Below, in pieces: positions 38,575 to 50,606 of a DNA stretch of 64,000 nucleotides; the stretch's first letter is position 1, and every line of letters begins with the position of its first letter. The notes beneath the pieces were generated by a model. It searched no databases. It had not been told where the DNA came from and saw only the letters and a program-made list of their open reading frames with translations. Both the position numbers and the translations under genes were made by a program. Origin of the DNA: Caldimonas tepidiphila (GTDB lineage: Bacteria > Pseudomonadota > Gammaproteobacteria > Burkholderiales > Burkholderiaceae_C); the NCBI RefSeq assembly GCF_003569765.1, contig NZ_QXMG01000020.1, positions 1-64,000 of the forward strand, read 5' to 3'.

Positions 38575-39891
38575 ATGGACGTCGTCCTACTGCTGTTCCT
38601 GATCCTGCTCAACGGGCTGTTCGCCATGTCGGAGATGGCCCTGACCGCGGCGCGCAAGACGCGGCTGCAGGTGATGGCCGAAGAGACGGACGACGCCGGG
38701 GCCCGTGCGGCGCTGAGGCTGCACGAGGAGCCGAACAAGTGGCTGTCGACGGTGCAGATCGGCATCACGTCGATCGGCCTGCTCAACGGCATCGTCGGCG
38801 AGGCCGCGTTCTCGGAGCCGGTGGCCGGCTTCCTGCGCGCGCACCTGCCGCTGTCGGAGAACGCGGCGAGCTTCATCGCCACCGCCACCGTGGTCGTGAC
38901 GATCACCTTCCTGACCATCCTCTTCGGCGAGCTGGTGCCCAAGCGCGTCGGGCAGATCTATCCCGAGGTGGTGGCGCGCCTCGTGGCGCGGCCGATGGAG
39001 TGGCTGTCGCTGCTCGCGCGGCCCTTCGTGATGCTGCTGTCCGGCGTCACGACCACCGTGCTCGGCCTGCTCGGCATCAAGCACGTGCCGCGCTCGGTCA
39101 CCGAGGAGGAGATCGCCGCGAGCCTGGAGGAGGGTGTCGACGCCGGCGTGATCGAGGCGCACGAGCACCGCATGGTGCGCAACGTGTTCCGGCTCGACGA
39201 GCGCCACATCAGCTCGATGATGATCCCGCGCGGCGACATCGTCTGGCTCGACGCGGCCGCGCCGATGGAGCAGACGCTGGACATCATCGCGCGCACCGAG
39301 CACAACCGCTATCCGGTCTGCCGCGGCGACCTCGACGAGGTGATCGGCGTGATCTCGGCGCGGCAGCTGCTCCAGCAGGTGGCGACCGGACGGCCGCTCG
39401 ACCTCAACGGGCAGCTGCAGCCGCCGGTGTTCGTGCCGGAGACGCTCACCGGGATGGAGCTGCTCGAGAGCTTCCGCATGGCGAACCTGCAGATGGTGTT
39501 CGTGGTGGACGAGTACGGCGTCATGCAGGGCGTGATCACGCTGCAGGACGTGCTGGAGGCGATCACCGGCGAGTTCACCACGGCGCACGAGGAGGAGGCC
39601 TGGGCGGTGCAGCGCGCCGACGGCTCCTGGCTGCTCGACGGCATGATCCCGGTGCCGGAGCTGAAGGACCGGCTGCAGCTCAAGGTCCTGCCCGAGGAGG
39701 ACCGGGGCCGCTACAACACGCTCGCCGGCATGGTCATGCTGCTGCTCGGGCGGCTTCCGGGCACCGCCGACGTGGTGGAGTGGGGCGGCTGGCGCTTCGA
39801 GGTCGTCGACCTCGACGGCAAGCGCGTGGACAAGGTGCTCGTCACGGCCTTGCCGCCGGCCGAGCAGGAGCTGTCCGTCTCCGGCGGCTGA
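38575..39891 (+). CDS. CorC/HlyC-family membrane protein (CNNM domain, CBS pair)
   Basis: The 438-residue protein has the DUF21/CNNM membrane domain (about 1-190, with three to four hydrophobic segments and 'NEPNKWLSTVQIGIT'-like text as 'EPNKWLSTVQIGIT'), a CBS pair (about 205-345; 'MMIPRGDIVWLD', 'MQMVFVVDEYGVMQGVITLQDVLEAI') and the C-terminal CorC/HlyC transporter-associated domain (about 355-430). Members are called hemolysins for historical reasons; evidence in the family points to magnesium/cobalt efflux. Substrate not determinable here. Confidence 0.88.
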   Translation: MDVVLLLFLILLNGLFAMSEMALTAARKTRLQVMAEETDDAGARAALRLHEEPNKWLSTVQIGITSIGLLNGIVGEAAFSEPVAGFLRAHLPLSENAASFIATATVVVTITFLTILFGELVPKRVGQIYPEVVARLVARPMEWLSLLARPFVMLLSGVTTTVLGLLGIKHVPRSVTEEEIAASLEEGVDAGVIEAHEHRMVRNVFRLDERHISSMMIPRGDIVWLDAAAPMEQTLDIIARTEHNRYPVCRGDLDEVIGVISARQLLQQVATGRPLDLNGQLQPPVFVPETLTGMELLESFRMANLQMVFVVDEYGVMQGVITLQDVLEAITGEFTTAHEEEAWAVQRADGSWLLDGMIPVPELKDRLQLKVLPEEDRGRYNTLAGMVMLLLGRLPGTADVVEWGGWRFEVVDLDGKRVDKVLVTALPPAEQELSVSGG

Positions 39892-40164
39892 AAGTGCGGT
39901 GGGTCGCCCCGGGATGCGGGGCAGACCGCCTCAGGGCTCGCCGCTAGACTGCATCGCAGGCCTGTACAACAGGATCGGCCCCCCGCCGCGGTCTGCAGAC
40001 TTCCACACCCGGCGTGCACAAGCCTGTGGACATCCTCGTGACGAGGGGTAAAAGCCGTTCCCTGACAATTACTTGCACGGCTTGCTGCTTCTTTCAGCAG
40101 CGCGAGGATACCTTGCCGCGCCTCTTGACAAGCCGGGATTCCTCCCGTCACTCACGACGGCAAT

Positions 40165-40830
40165 TCAGCCGGAGGCCGCTTCCAGCCCGTTGCCGAAATG
40201 CTGCTTCATCAGCCGCGCCGCCTCGTCGGCGTCGCGCCGGCGCAGCGCCTGCACCAGCGCCGCATGCTCCTGCAGCGACTCGGCGAGCCGCCCCTGCTTG
40301 AAGAGCGAGTGGTGGCGGTTGAGCTTCATCACCTTGCGCAGGTCGGTGACGAGCTGCTGGCGCCAGCGGTTGCCCGCCACCGCGAGCAGCCGCATGTGGA
40401 AGGCCTCGTTGAGCGTGAAGAAGCGGGTGCGGTCGTCGGCGGCGCGCTCCAGTTCCTCCTGCAGCGCGACCAGCTCGTCGAGCTCGGCCTCGGTGGCGCG
40501 CCGCGCCGCCTCGCCGGCCGCGTCGCTCTCGAGCAGGCCGAGCAGGTGGTAGACGTCGGCGACGTCGGTGCGGGACATCTCCGCGACATAGGCGCCGCGG
40601 CGCACCTTCATCGTCACCAGCCCCTCCACCGCCAGCACCTTCAGCGCCTCGCGCAGCGGCGTGCGGCTGATGCCGTACTCGGCGGCGAGCTTCTGCTCGT
40701 CGATCCAGCTGCCGGGTTCGAGCACCCGCGAGAAGATCTGCTCGCGCAAGCGCTCGGCCACCTGCTGATAGAGCGGAAGCTGGGCGAAGGAGGGCAGGGC
40801 ACCCGACTCGGTGGTGGAGGAGGACAGCAT
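40165..40830 (-). CDS. GntR-family regulator, FadR/FCD subfamily
   Basis: The ATG at 40830 gives 221 residues. An N-terminal winged helix (about 15-80; 'VAERLREQIFSRVLEPGSWIDEQKLAAEYGISRTPLREALKVLAVEGLV') precedes an FCD ligand domain (about 90-215; metal/ligand histidine in 'FHMRLLAVAGN'). The gene is divergent from the methylmalonyl-CoA mutase operon, and a dyad lies between, so it probably regulates that operon, perhaps in response to an organic acid or acyl-CoA. The open frame reaches 41040 but has no support upstream of 40830. The 273 bases after its stop codon (39892-40164) hold no gene. Confidence 0.9.
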   Translation of the reverse strand: MLSSSTTESGALPSFAQLPLYQQVAERLREQIFSRVLEPGSWIDEQKLAAEYGISRTPLREALKVLAVEGLVTMKVRRGAYVAEMSRTDVADVYHLLGLLESDAAGEAARRATEAELDELVALQEELERAADDRTRFFTLNEAFHMRLLAVAGNRWRQQLVTDLRKVMKLNRHHSLFKQGRLAESLQEHAALVQALRRRDADEAARLMKQHFGNGLEAASG

Positions 40831-40891
40831 GAAGCTCGGCGTCAGATTTGCGAACGAGACTGAAGTGTAGCGGGGGACGATGAGAAGAATA

Positions 40892-40921
40892 TTGAGTTCA
40901 TAATTATGCATACTGTATGAT
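40892..40921 (+). promoter_or_regulatory. Probable promoter and GntR operator of the propionyl-CoA operon
   Basis: A perfect dyad CATAC-T-GTATG sits at 40909-40919, in the AT-richest part of the divergent gap. TTGAGT (40892-40897) and TATGAT (40916-40921) are a plausible sigma-70 pair with an 18-base spacer, so the dyad overlaps the -10 box, as for a repressor operator. GntR/FCD proteins bind short dyads of this size. The 5' untranslated region would be about 110 bases. Confidence 0.5.
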
Positions 40922-41038
40922 CGAGTCAAGCGACTCCGGGAACCGGCCGCCACGCATGCGGGCACGGCCGGCTCCGGACGTTCACCCCCTGCAAGACGAT
41001 TCCTTCGCAAGAAACAGTCCTCCGCCCGGAAGCCCACC

Positions 41039-43207
41039 ATGTCGAACCCGTCACAGCCCGTCTACCCCCCGGTGTCCCTCGAAGCCTGGCGCAAGGCGGC
41101 CGCCAAGTCCGCTCCGGGCGGCGACGTGTCGGCCCTGAACTGGACCACGCCCGAGGGCATCACCGTCAAGCCGCTGTACACCGCCGAGGACCTGCAGGGC
41201 CTGCCGCACACCGACACGCTGCCGGGCTTCGAGCCCTTCATCCGCGGCCCGCAGGCGACGATGTACGCGGTGCGGCCGTGGACGATCCGCCAGTACGCTG
41301 GTTTTTCAACGGCCGAGGAATCGAACGCGTTCTACCGCAAGGCGCTGGCTGCTGGCGGGCAGGGCGTGTCGGTGGCCTTCGACCTCGCGACCCACCGCGG
41401 CTACGACAGCGACCATCCGCGCGTGACCGGCGACGTCGGCAAGGCGGGTGTCGCGATCGACAGCGTGGAGGACATGAAGATCCTGTTCGACGGCATCCCG
41501 CTCGACAAGGTCAGCGTGTCGATGACGATGAACGGCGCGGTGCTGCCGGTGCTCGCGGGCTACGTGGTCGCGGCCGAGGAGCAGGGCGTGAGCCAGGACA
41601 AGCTGTCGGGGACCATCCAGAACGACATCCTCAAGGAGTTCATGGTCCGCAACACCTACATCTACCCGCCCGAGCCGAGCATGCGGGTGATCGGCGACAT
41701 CATCGAGTACACGGCGCGCAACATGCCGAAGTTCAACTCGATCTCGATCTCCGGCTACCACATGCAGGAAGCGGGCGCGAACCAGGCGCTCGAGCTCGCC
41801 TTCACGCTCGCCGACGGCCGCGAGTACGTGAAGACGGCGCTGGCCAAGGGCCTGGACGTGGACGAGTTCGCCGGGCGCCTGTCCTTCTTCTGGGCGATCG
41901 GCATGAACTTCTATCTCGAGATCGCCAAGATGCGCGCCGCGCGCCTGCTGTGGTGGCGCATCATGAAGGAGTTCGGGCCGAAGAACCCCAAGAGCCTGAT
42001 GCTGCGCACGCACTGCCAGACCTCCGGCTGGTCGCTCACCGAGCAGGACCCCTACAACAACGTGGTGCGCACCACGATCGAGGCGATGGCCGCGGTGTTC
42101 GGCGGCACGCAGAGCCTGCACACCAACAGCTTCGACGAGGCGATTGCGCTGCCGACCGAGTTCAGTGCCCGCATCGCGCGCAACACGCAGCTCATCATCC
42201 AGGAGGAGACCCACATCACGAACGTCGTGGACCCCTGGGCCGGCTCCTACATGATGGAGAAGCTCACGCAGGACATGGCCGACCAGGCCTGGGCCATCAT
42301 CGAGGAGGTCGAGGCGATGGGCGGCATGACCAAGGCCGTGGACAGCGGCTGGGCCAAGCTGAAGATCGAGGCCAGCGCCGCCGAGAAGCAGGCGCGCATC
42401 GACTCGGGCCGCGACGTGATCGTCGGCGTCAACAAGTACCGCCTGGCCAAGGAAGACAACGTCGAGATCCTCGAGGTCGACAACGTCAAGGTGCGCGAGA
42501 GCCAGATCGCGCGGCTCAACAGGATCCGCGCCGAGCGCGACCACAGCGCGGTGCAGGCGGCGCTGAATGCGCTGACCGAATGCGCCGCGAGCGGCCAGGG
42601 CAATCTGCTCGACCTCTCCATCAAGGCCATCCGCCTGCGCGCAACGGTCGGGGAAGTGTCCGATGCATTGGAAAAGGTCTGGGGGCGCCATCGCGCCGAC
42701 ACGCAGAAGGTGACCGGTGTGTACGCAGCCGCCTACGACTCGGCCGAGGGCTGGGAAAAACTGAAGCACGAGATCGCGGACTTCGCCGCCACCGAGGGGC
42801 GCCGTCCGCGCGTGATGATCGCCAAGCTCGGCCAGGACGGCCACGACCGTGGCGCGAAGGTGGTCGCGACGGCCTTCGCCGACCTCGGCTTCGACGTCGA
42901 CATGGGGCCGCTGTTCCAGACGCCCGAGGAGTGCGCCCGCCAGGCGATCGAGAACGACGTGCACGCGGTCGGCGTCTCGACGCTCGCCGCCGGCCACAAG
43001 ACGCTGGTGCCGGCGATCATCGAGGAGCTGCGCAGGCAGGGCGCCGACGACATCATCGTCTTCGTCGGCGGCGTGATCCCGCGCCAGGACTACGACTTCC
43101 TGTTCGAGGCCGGCGTCAAGGGCGTCTACGGCCCCGGCACGCCGATCCCGGCCTCGGCCAAGGACGTGCTCGAGCAGATCAAGAAGGCGCAGCAGGCACG
43201 CGGCTGA
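41039..43207 (+). CDS. scpA: Methylmalonyl-CoA mutase, single-chain
   Basis: Adenosylcobalamin-dependent conversion of (R)-methylmalonyl-CoA to succinyl-CoA, the last step of propionyl-CoA use. The 722-residue chain has the TIM-barrel catalytic domain (about 30-560; '[18 protein letters not shown]', '[21 protein letters not shown]', '[22 protein letters not shown]') and a C-terminal B12 domain with D600-G-H602-D-R-G605, H602 being the cobalt ligand. It is the single-subunit type, like E. coli ScpA. It is the first gene of the operon; meaB follows after 32 bases. Confidence 0.97.
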   Translation: MSNPSQPVYPPVSLEAWRKAAAKSAPGGDVSALNWTTPEGITVKPLYTAEDLQGLPHTDTLPGFEPFIRGPQATMYAVRPWTIRQYAGFSTAEESNAFYRKALAAGGQGVSVAFDLATHRGYDSDHPRVTGDVGKAGVAIDSVEDMKILFDGIPLDKVSVSMTMNGAVLPVLAGYVVAAEEQGVSQDKLSGTIQNDILKEFMVRNTYIYPPEPSMRVIGDIIEYTARNMPKFNSISISGYHMQEAGANQALELAFTLADGREYVKTALAKGLDVDEFAGRLSFFWAIGMNFYLEIAKMRAARLLWWRIMKEFGPKNPKSLMLRTHCQTSGWSLTEQDPYNNVVRTTIEAMAAVFGGTQSLHTNSFDEAIALPTEFSARIARNTQLIIQEETHITNVVDPWAGSYMMEKLTQDMADQAWAIIEEVEAMGGMTKAVDSGWAKLKIEASAAEKQARIDSGRDVIVGVNKYRLAKEDNVEILEVDNVKVRESQIARLNRIRAERDHSAVQAALNALTECAASGQGNLLDLSIKAIRLRATVGEVSDALEKVWGRHRADTQKVTGVYAAAYDSAEGWEKLKHEIADFAATEGRRPRVMIAKLGQDGHDRGAKVVATAFADLGFDVDMGPLFQTPEECARQAIENDVHAVGVSTLAAGHKTLVPAIIEELRRQGADDIIVFVGGVIPRQDYDFLFEAGVKGVYGPGTPIPASAKDVLEQIKKAQQARG

Positions 43208-43239
43208 CGCGGGTCCTTCCATTCCGACCCGCAGTCCCC

Positions 43240-44295
43240 ATGGCCCTTCCTTTGCAAGACCAGGCGCTGCTCGACGGCGTGCTGCAGGGCAGCGCGATGC
43301 AGCGCCGCCGCGCGATGGCCAAGGCCATCACGCTGCTCGAATCGACCCGCCCCGATCACCGCGCGCGTGCCGACGCGCTGCTGACCGCGCTGCTGCCGGC
43401 CACCGGCAATGCGTTTCGCCTGGGCATCTCCGGCGTGCCGGGCGTCGGCAAGAGCACCTTCATCGAGGCGCTCGGCCTGCACCTGATCGGGCTCGGCCAC
43501 CGCGTCGCGGTGCTCGCGGTCGATCCCTCGTCCTCCGTCTCGGGTGGCTCCATCCTCGGCGACAAGACGCGCATGGAGCAGCTCTCGGTCAACGCGAGCG
43601 CCTACATCCGCCCCAGCCCCTCGGCCGGCACCCTCGGGGGCGTGGCCGAGAAGACGCGCGAGGCGATGCTCGTCTGCGAGGCCGCCGGCTACGACGTCAT
43701 CATTGTCGAGACGGTCGGCGTCGGGCAGAGCGAGACGGCGGTTGCCGGCATGACCGACATGTACGCGCTGCTGCAACTGCCCAACGCGGGCGACGACCTG
43801 CAGGCGATCAAGAAGGGCGTGATGGAGCTCGCCGACCTCGTCGTCATCAACAAGGCCGACATCGACGAGGCGGCCGCGACGCGCGCGCAGGCGCAGATCG
43901 CGTCCGCACTGCGCCTGTTCGGCCAGCACGGCAACCCCGAGCACGCGCACCACGACCTGCGGATCTGGCATCCGCAGGTGATCCAGCTCAGCGCGCTGCG
44001 ATCGAAGGGCATCGACCGCTTCTGGGCCTGCGTCGAATCGTTCCGCACGCTGCAGACCGCCAACGGCCAGTTCCACGCCCGCCGGCAGCAGCAGGCGCTC
44101 GCGTGGATGTGGGACATGATCCACGCCGGCCTGCGCCAGCGCTTCGCCGCGCACCCGGCCGTGCGCGAGGAACTCGCCGACATCACGCAGCGCGTGGCGG
44201 GCGGGCGGCTGCCCGCCTCCGCCGCCGCGCGCCGACTGCTGGGCCGCTTCACCGACGCAGCGCAGCCCGCCCCTCCTTCATCGACCGACTCCTGA
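43240..44295 (+). CDS. meaB: MeaB/ArgK-type G-protein chaperone of methylmalonyl-CoA mutase
   Basis: MeaB is a GTPase that protects and reloads the mutase's cobalamin. Starting at the ATG at 43240 gives 351 residues. The G domain has P-loop 'GVPGVGKST' (65-73), '[20 protein letters not shown]', '[12 protein letters not shown]' and 'VINKAD', followed by a C-terminal dimerisation arm (about 275-345). The open frame continues upstream through the mutase gene, but the family start and the intergenic position fix this ATG. Confidence 0.96.
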   Translation: MALPLQDQALLDGVLQGSAMQRRRAMAKAITLLESTRPDHRARADALLTALLPATGNAFRLGISGVPGVGKSTFIEALGLHLIGLGHRVAVLAVDPSSSVSGGSILGDKTRMEQLSVNASAYIRPSPSAGTLGGVAEKTREAMLVCEAAGYDVIIVETVGVGQSETAVAGMTDMYALLQLPNAGDDLQAIKKGVMELADLVVINKADIDEAAATRAQAQIASALRLFGQHGNPEHAHHDLRIWHPQVIQLSALRSKGIDRFWACVESFRTLQTANGQFHARRQQQALAWMWDMIHAGLRQRFAAHPAVREELADITQRVAGGRLPASAAARRLLGRFTDAAQPAPPSSTDS

Positions 44296-44309
44296 ACCCG
44301 GAGACAGCA

Positions 44310-45842
<1,533 letters not shown>

Positions 45843-45843
45843 T

Positions 45844-45935
45844 GGCCCACCCCCGAAGCGCCTTCGGCGCTTCCCCCTCGAGGGGGCGCCGCCAGTGGCC
45901 CGGCAAAGCCGGTTCCACGGCGGCCGCTTGATGGG
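45844..45935. repeat. Hairpin-rich intergenic repeat between pccB and pccA
   Basis: Three nested or successive dyads occupy this gap: GAAGCGCC/GGCGCTTC (45855-45873), CCCCC-TCGA-GGGGG (45873-45886), and a longer arm GCCGCCAGTGG/CCACGGCGGC enclosing CCGGC-AAA-GCCGG (about 45888-45927). From memory, near-identical elements occur in many copies between genes of Comamonadaceae and relatives. No second copy occurs in this window, so the multicopy claim rests on recall. Confidence 0.6.
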
Positions 45936-45983
45936 CTCTCCCACTTCGATGACGGCGGCCGAGGCCGCCTGGGAAGATCAAAC

Positions 45984-46104
45984 ATGTTCAAGAAGATCCT
46001 GATTGCCAACCGCGGCGACAACGGCCGGCAGGCCGTTGCGGCGAAGCCAGATTGCCTGGTGCGCGAGGCGCACGCAGGCGATTTCGACCCGATGGAGAAG
46101 AACC

Positions 46105-46112
<8 letters not shown>
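45984..46112 (+). CDS. Leader ORF duplicating the pccA N-terminus, 42 residues
   Basis: An ATG at 45984 with GGGAAG eight bases upstream opens a 42-codon frame beginning [12 protein letters not shown], the same as the first 12 residues of PccA except D for E. The other 30 residues have no family. The 36-base copies differ at seven positions: one in the start codon, one giving D/E and five synonymous. The frame ends TAA at 46110-46112, overlapping the pccA GTG by eight bases in another frame, so translation could be coupled. It may be a leader peptide or a relic of a partial duplication. Confidence 0.5.
46019..46082 (+). promoter_or_regulatory. Two strong hairpins inside the pccA leader
   Basis: Hairpin 1 is CAACGGCC-GGCA-GGCCGTTG (46019-46038), a perfect 8-bp stem. 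Hairpin 2 has arms ATTGCCTGGTGCGC (46051-46064) and GCGCACGCAGGCGAT (46068-46082) around a GAG loop, with one bulged G and one G-T pair. Neither has a following T tract, so they are not terminators. They lie between the duplicated start sequence and the pccA ribosome binding site. Confidence 0.55.
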
Positions 46113-48156
<2,044 letters not shown>

Positions 48157-48167
48157 AGGGCAGGGCG

Positions 48168-48635
48168 ATGAAACAGGACAAGCCCTTCAGGATCCTCGGC
48201 ATCCAGCAGGTCGCGATCGGCGGGCCGGACAAGCAGAGGCTGCGCGCGCTGTGGGTCGACATGCTCGGCCTGCAGGTGAAAAGCAGCTTCGTCTCCGAGC
48301 GCGAGAACGTGAACGAGGACATCTGTGCCTTGGGGCAGGGTCCGACCGCGGTCGAGGTCGACCTGATGCAGCCGCTGGACCCGCAGAAGAAGCCCGCGGT
48401 GCACGCCACGCCCCTCAACCACATCGGCCTGTGGGTCGACGACCTGCCGAAGGCGGTGGAGTGGATGAGCGCGAACGGCGTGCGCTTCGCGCCGGGCGGC
48501 ATCCGCAAGGGCGCCGCCGGCCACGACATCTGCTTCATCCACCCCAAGGGCAACGAGGAGTTCCCGGTCGGTGGCGAAGGCGTGCTGATCGAACTGGTGC
48601 AGGCCCCCCCGGAGGTCGTCGCCGCGCTCGGCTGA
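48168..48635 (+). CDS. VOC-family protein, probable methylmalonyl-CoA epimerase
   Basis: A 155-residue vicinal-oxygen-chelate protein at the end of the propionyl-CoA operon, 11 bases after pccA, so the likely role is epimerising (S)- to (R)-methylmalonyl-CoA. Compared with the Propionibacterium epimerase, the second histidine (H85, '[10 protein letters not shown]') and the glutamate (E142, '[10 protein letters not shown]') are kept, but the first metal histidine is Q14 ('[11 protein letters not shown]') and the ligand near '[10 protein letters not shown]' is acidic rather than glutamine. Activity or specificity could differ. A strong terminator follows. Confidence 0.75.
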   Translation: MKQDKPFRILGIQQVAIGGPDKQRLRALWVDMLGLQVKSSFVSERENVNEDICALGQGPTAVEVDLMQPLDPQKKPAVHATPLNHIGLWVDDLPKAVEWMSANGVRFAPGGIRKGAAGHDICFIHPKGNEEFPVGGEGVLIELVQAPPEVVAALG

Positions 48636-48673
48636 GCGGCCTCCCGCATCCCGAAGTACCTCCCACCCCCCGC

Positions 48674-48699
48674 AGCCCGACGCCCGTCGGGCTTTTTTC
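48674..48699 (+). terminator. Rho-independent terminator of the propionyl-CoA operon
   Basis: Stem AGCCCGAC (48674-48681) and GTCGGGCT (48686-48693), loop GCCC, followed by a run of six Ts. It lies 39 bases after the epimerase-like gene. Confidence 0.9.
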
Positions 48700-48795
48700 T
48701 TGCTGCCGCCATTCACCGAAGATGGCATGCTGGCGCTTTTCATCAAGAATGCCGGGTTGCGGGGCGAGGCGCCCCATCCATTGCAAAAGAGAACC

Positions 48796-49278
48796 ATGAC
48801 CGACGAATTGAACTGGATCGAGGATGACGAGTTGCCCGATGGACTGCCCGAGGTGGCGACCATCGCCCCGTTGAGCGACCGTGACGACCGCATCGTCGAA
48901 TGGCACGGCCGCCCGGGCGCCGAGGTCGCGATGGGGGACGTGTTCGCCGCGCTGAAGGACGTCTACATCGACACGCAGCACTACCACCGCCATGCCACCG
49001 CGCTGATCGCCGCGACGATGGCGCTGCTGCCCGCGGAGCCCGAGGTGCATCCGGCACTGCTCGCCGACCCGGACGCCGAGCACGACGACCCGCGGGAGCG
49101 CGCCCGCCGCGAACTGCGCGAGTCGATCTCGCACGTGCGCACGCTGATGGGCGAGACGCTGCGCTACATGAGCGAGGAGTTCAAGAGCCGTGTCGACTCC
49201 GAGGCCGACCGCGCCGGCGTCTGGACCGCCGCCGAGACCGAGAAGGCGGCGATCCGGCGGCTGCGCGACGAGAGCTGA
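48796..49278 (+). CDS. Hypothetical protein, 160 residues
   Basis: I do not recognise the family. Starting at the ATG at 48796 gives an acidic, soluble, mostly helical 160-residue protein beginning 'MTDELNWIEDDELPDGLPEV', with a histidine-containing segment 'YIDTQHYHRHATALIAATMALL' (about 55-76) and a charged C-terminal helix. No signal or membrane segment. Base composition is like the neighbours. The frame is open back to 48700, but that part overlaps the upstream terminator region. It is a single-gene unit ending before the bidirectional terminator at 49384. Confidence 0.6.
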   Translation: MTDELNWIEDDELPDGLPEVATIAPLSDRDDRIVEWHGRPGAEVAMGDVFAALKDVYIDTQHYHRHATALIAATMALLPAEPEVHPALLADPDAEHDDPRERARRELRESISHVRTLMGETLRYMSEEFKSRVDSEADRAGVWTAAETEKAAIRRLRDES

Positions 49279-49383
49279 GCCCAGCAGCAGGTTCGATCCG
49301 GGGCGGGCAGGGCGCAGGAGGCGTCGGCCCGCTCGTTCCAGGGCGGGCACCTGTCGCTGAACGAAGACCGGCCCCGGAAAAGC

Positions 49384-49411
49384 AAAAAGCCCGACCGGAG
49401 TCGGGCTTTTC
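49384..49411. terminator. Bidirectional rho-independent terminator
   Basis: An 11-bp stem, AAAAGCCCGAC (49385-49395) and GTCGGGCTTTT (49400-49410), with loop CGGA. A or T runs flank both sides, so it can end the hypothetical gene on the + strand and tRNA-Thr on the - strand. Confidence 0.85.
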
Positions 49412-49420
49412 ACTGTTTCT

Positions 49421-49496
49421 TGGTGCCGGTGAGAGGAGTCGAACCCCCGACCTTCGCATTACGAATGCGCTGCTCTACCAACTGAGCTACACCGGC
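49421..49496 (-). tRNA. tRNA-Thr (CGU)
   Basis: On the - strand the 76-base sequence begins GCCGGTGTAGCTCAGTTGG, has the anticodon arm CGCATTCGTAATGCG (anticodon CGT), the T-arm GGTTCGACTCC, and ends CACCGGC-A-CCA with the CCA encoded. Acceptor arms pair fully. Confidence 0.97.
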
Positions 49497-49555
49497 AAAG
49501 AGAAAGCTATTCTAGCAGTCCTTTTCGAGGCTTGTGAAGCCCCCTGGGGAAGAAA

Positions 49556-50572
49556 TTACAGCGCGGCGTCTTCGCGGTGGTAGGCCGTGACGCGTTCGAC
49601 CTCGTTCTTCGAGCCGAGCACCACCGCCACGCGCTCGTGCAGCTGGCCCGGCTGGATGTCGAGGATGCGCTGCAGGCCGTTGGTCGCCGCGCCGCCCGCC
49701 TGCTCGACGAGGAAGGCCATCGGGTTGGCCTCGTACATCAGGCGCAGCTTGCCGGGCTTGTTCGGCTCGCGCTTGTCCCACGGGTACATGAACACGCCGC
49801 CGCGCGTCAGGATGCGGTGCACGTCGGCCACCATCGACGCGATCCAGCGCATGTTGAAGTCCTTGCCGCGCGCGCCTTCCTTGCCGGCCAGGCACTCGTC
49901 GATGTAGCGCTTCACCGGTGGGGCCCAGTGGCGCATGTTGGACATGTTGATCGCGAATTCCTTGGTGTCGGCCGGGATCTGCACGTTCTCCTGCGTCAGC
50001 ACCCAGGAGCCCTGCTCGCGGTCGAGCGTGAACATCGCCACGCCGTTGCCCACCGTCAGCACCAGCGTCGTCTGCGGGCCGTAGACGCAGTAGCCGGCGG
50101 CGACCTGCTGGCTGCCCGGCTGCAGGAAGTCCTGCTCCTCGACGCCGCAGCCGTTCTCGGGCTTCTTCATCACCGAGAAGATGGTGCCGATCGAGACGTT
50201 GACGTCGATGTTGGAGGAGCCGTCGAGCGGGTCGAACATCAGCAGGTACTCGCCCTGCGGGAAGCGGTTGGGCACCACGTAGATGGTGTCCATCTCCTCC
50301 GAGGCCATCGCCGCGAGGTGGCCGCCCCATTCGTTGGCCTCGATCAGCACCTCGTTGGCGATCACGTCGAGCTTCTTCTGCACCTCGCCCTGCACGTTCT
50401 CGGTGTCGGCGCTGCCGAGCACGCCGCCGAGCGCGCCCTTGTTGACGCTGATCGAGATGCGCTTGCAGGCGCGGGCCACGACCTCGATCAGCAGGCGCAG
50501 CTGGGCCGGGATCAGGCCGTGCTCCCTTTGCTGCTCGACGAGGTACTGGGTCAGGCTGACGCGTTGGCTCAT
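49556..50572 (-). CDS. fbp: Fructose-1,6-bisphosphatase class I
   Basis: Hydrolyses fructose 1,6-bisphosphate to fructose 6-phosphate in gluconeogenesis, which suits a cell living on propionate or other acids. The 338-residue protein has '[20 protein letters not shown]', the metal/active-site motif '[10 protein letters not shown]' (114-123), and the '[37 protein letters not shown]' substrate region. The ATG at 50572 follows a GGGAGAA-type site; pepN ends 34 bases upstream on the same strand. Confidence 0.97.
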   Translation of the reverse strand: MSQRVSLTQYLVEQQREHGLIPAQLRLLIEVVARACKRISISVNKGALGGVLGSADTENVQGEVQKKLDVIANEVLIEANEWGGHLAAMASEEMDTIYVVPNRFPQGEYLLMFDPLDGSSNIDVNVSIGTIFSVMKKPENGCGVEEQDFLQPGSQQVAAGYCVYGPQTTLVLTVGNGVAMFTLDREQGSWVLTQENVQIPADTKEFAINMSNMRHWAPPVKRYIDECLAGKEGARGKDFNMRWIASMVADVHRILTRGGVFMYPWDKREPNKPGKLRLMYEANPMAFLVEQAGGAATNGLQRILDIQPGQLHERVAVVLGSKNEVERVTAYHREDAAL

Positions 50573-50606
50573 GCGGGTTTCTCCCCTGGAAGTTGGATGG
50601 TCGGAA

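Noticed and set aside
39892..40164. Possible small gene or DnaA-box-like TGTGGACA after the CBS membrane protein
   Set aside because: A single loose match and no open frame with coding features; nothing further supports an origin or a gene.
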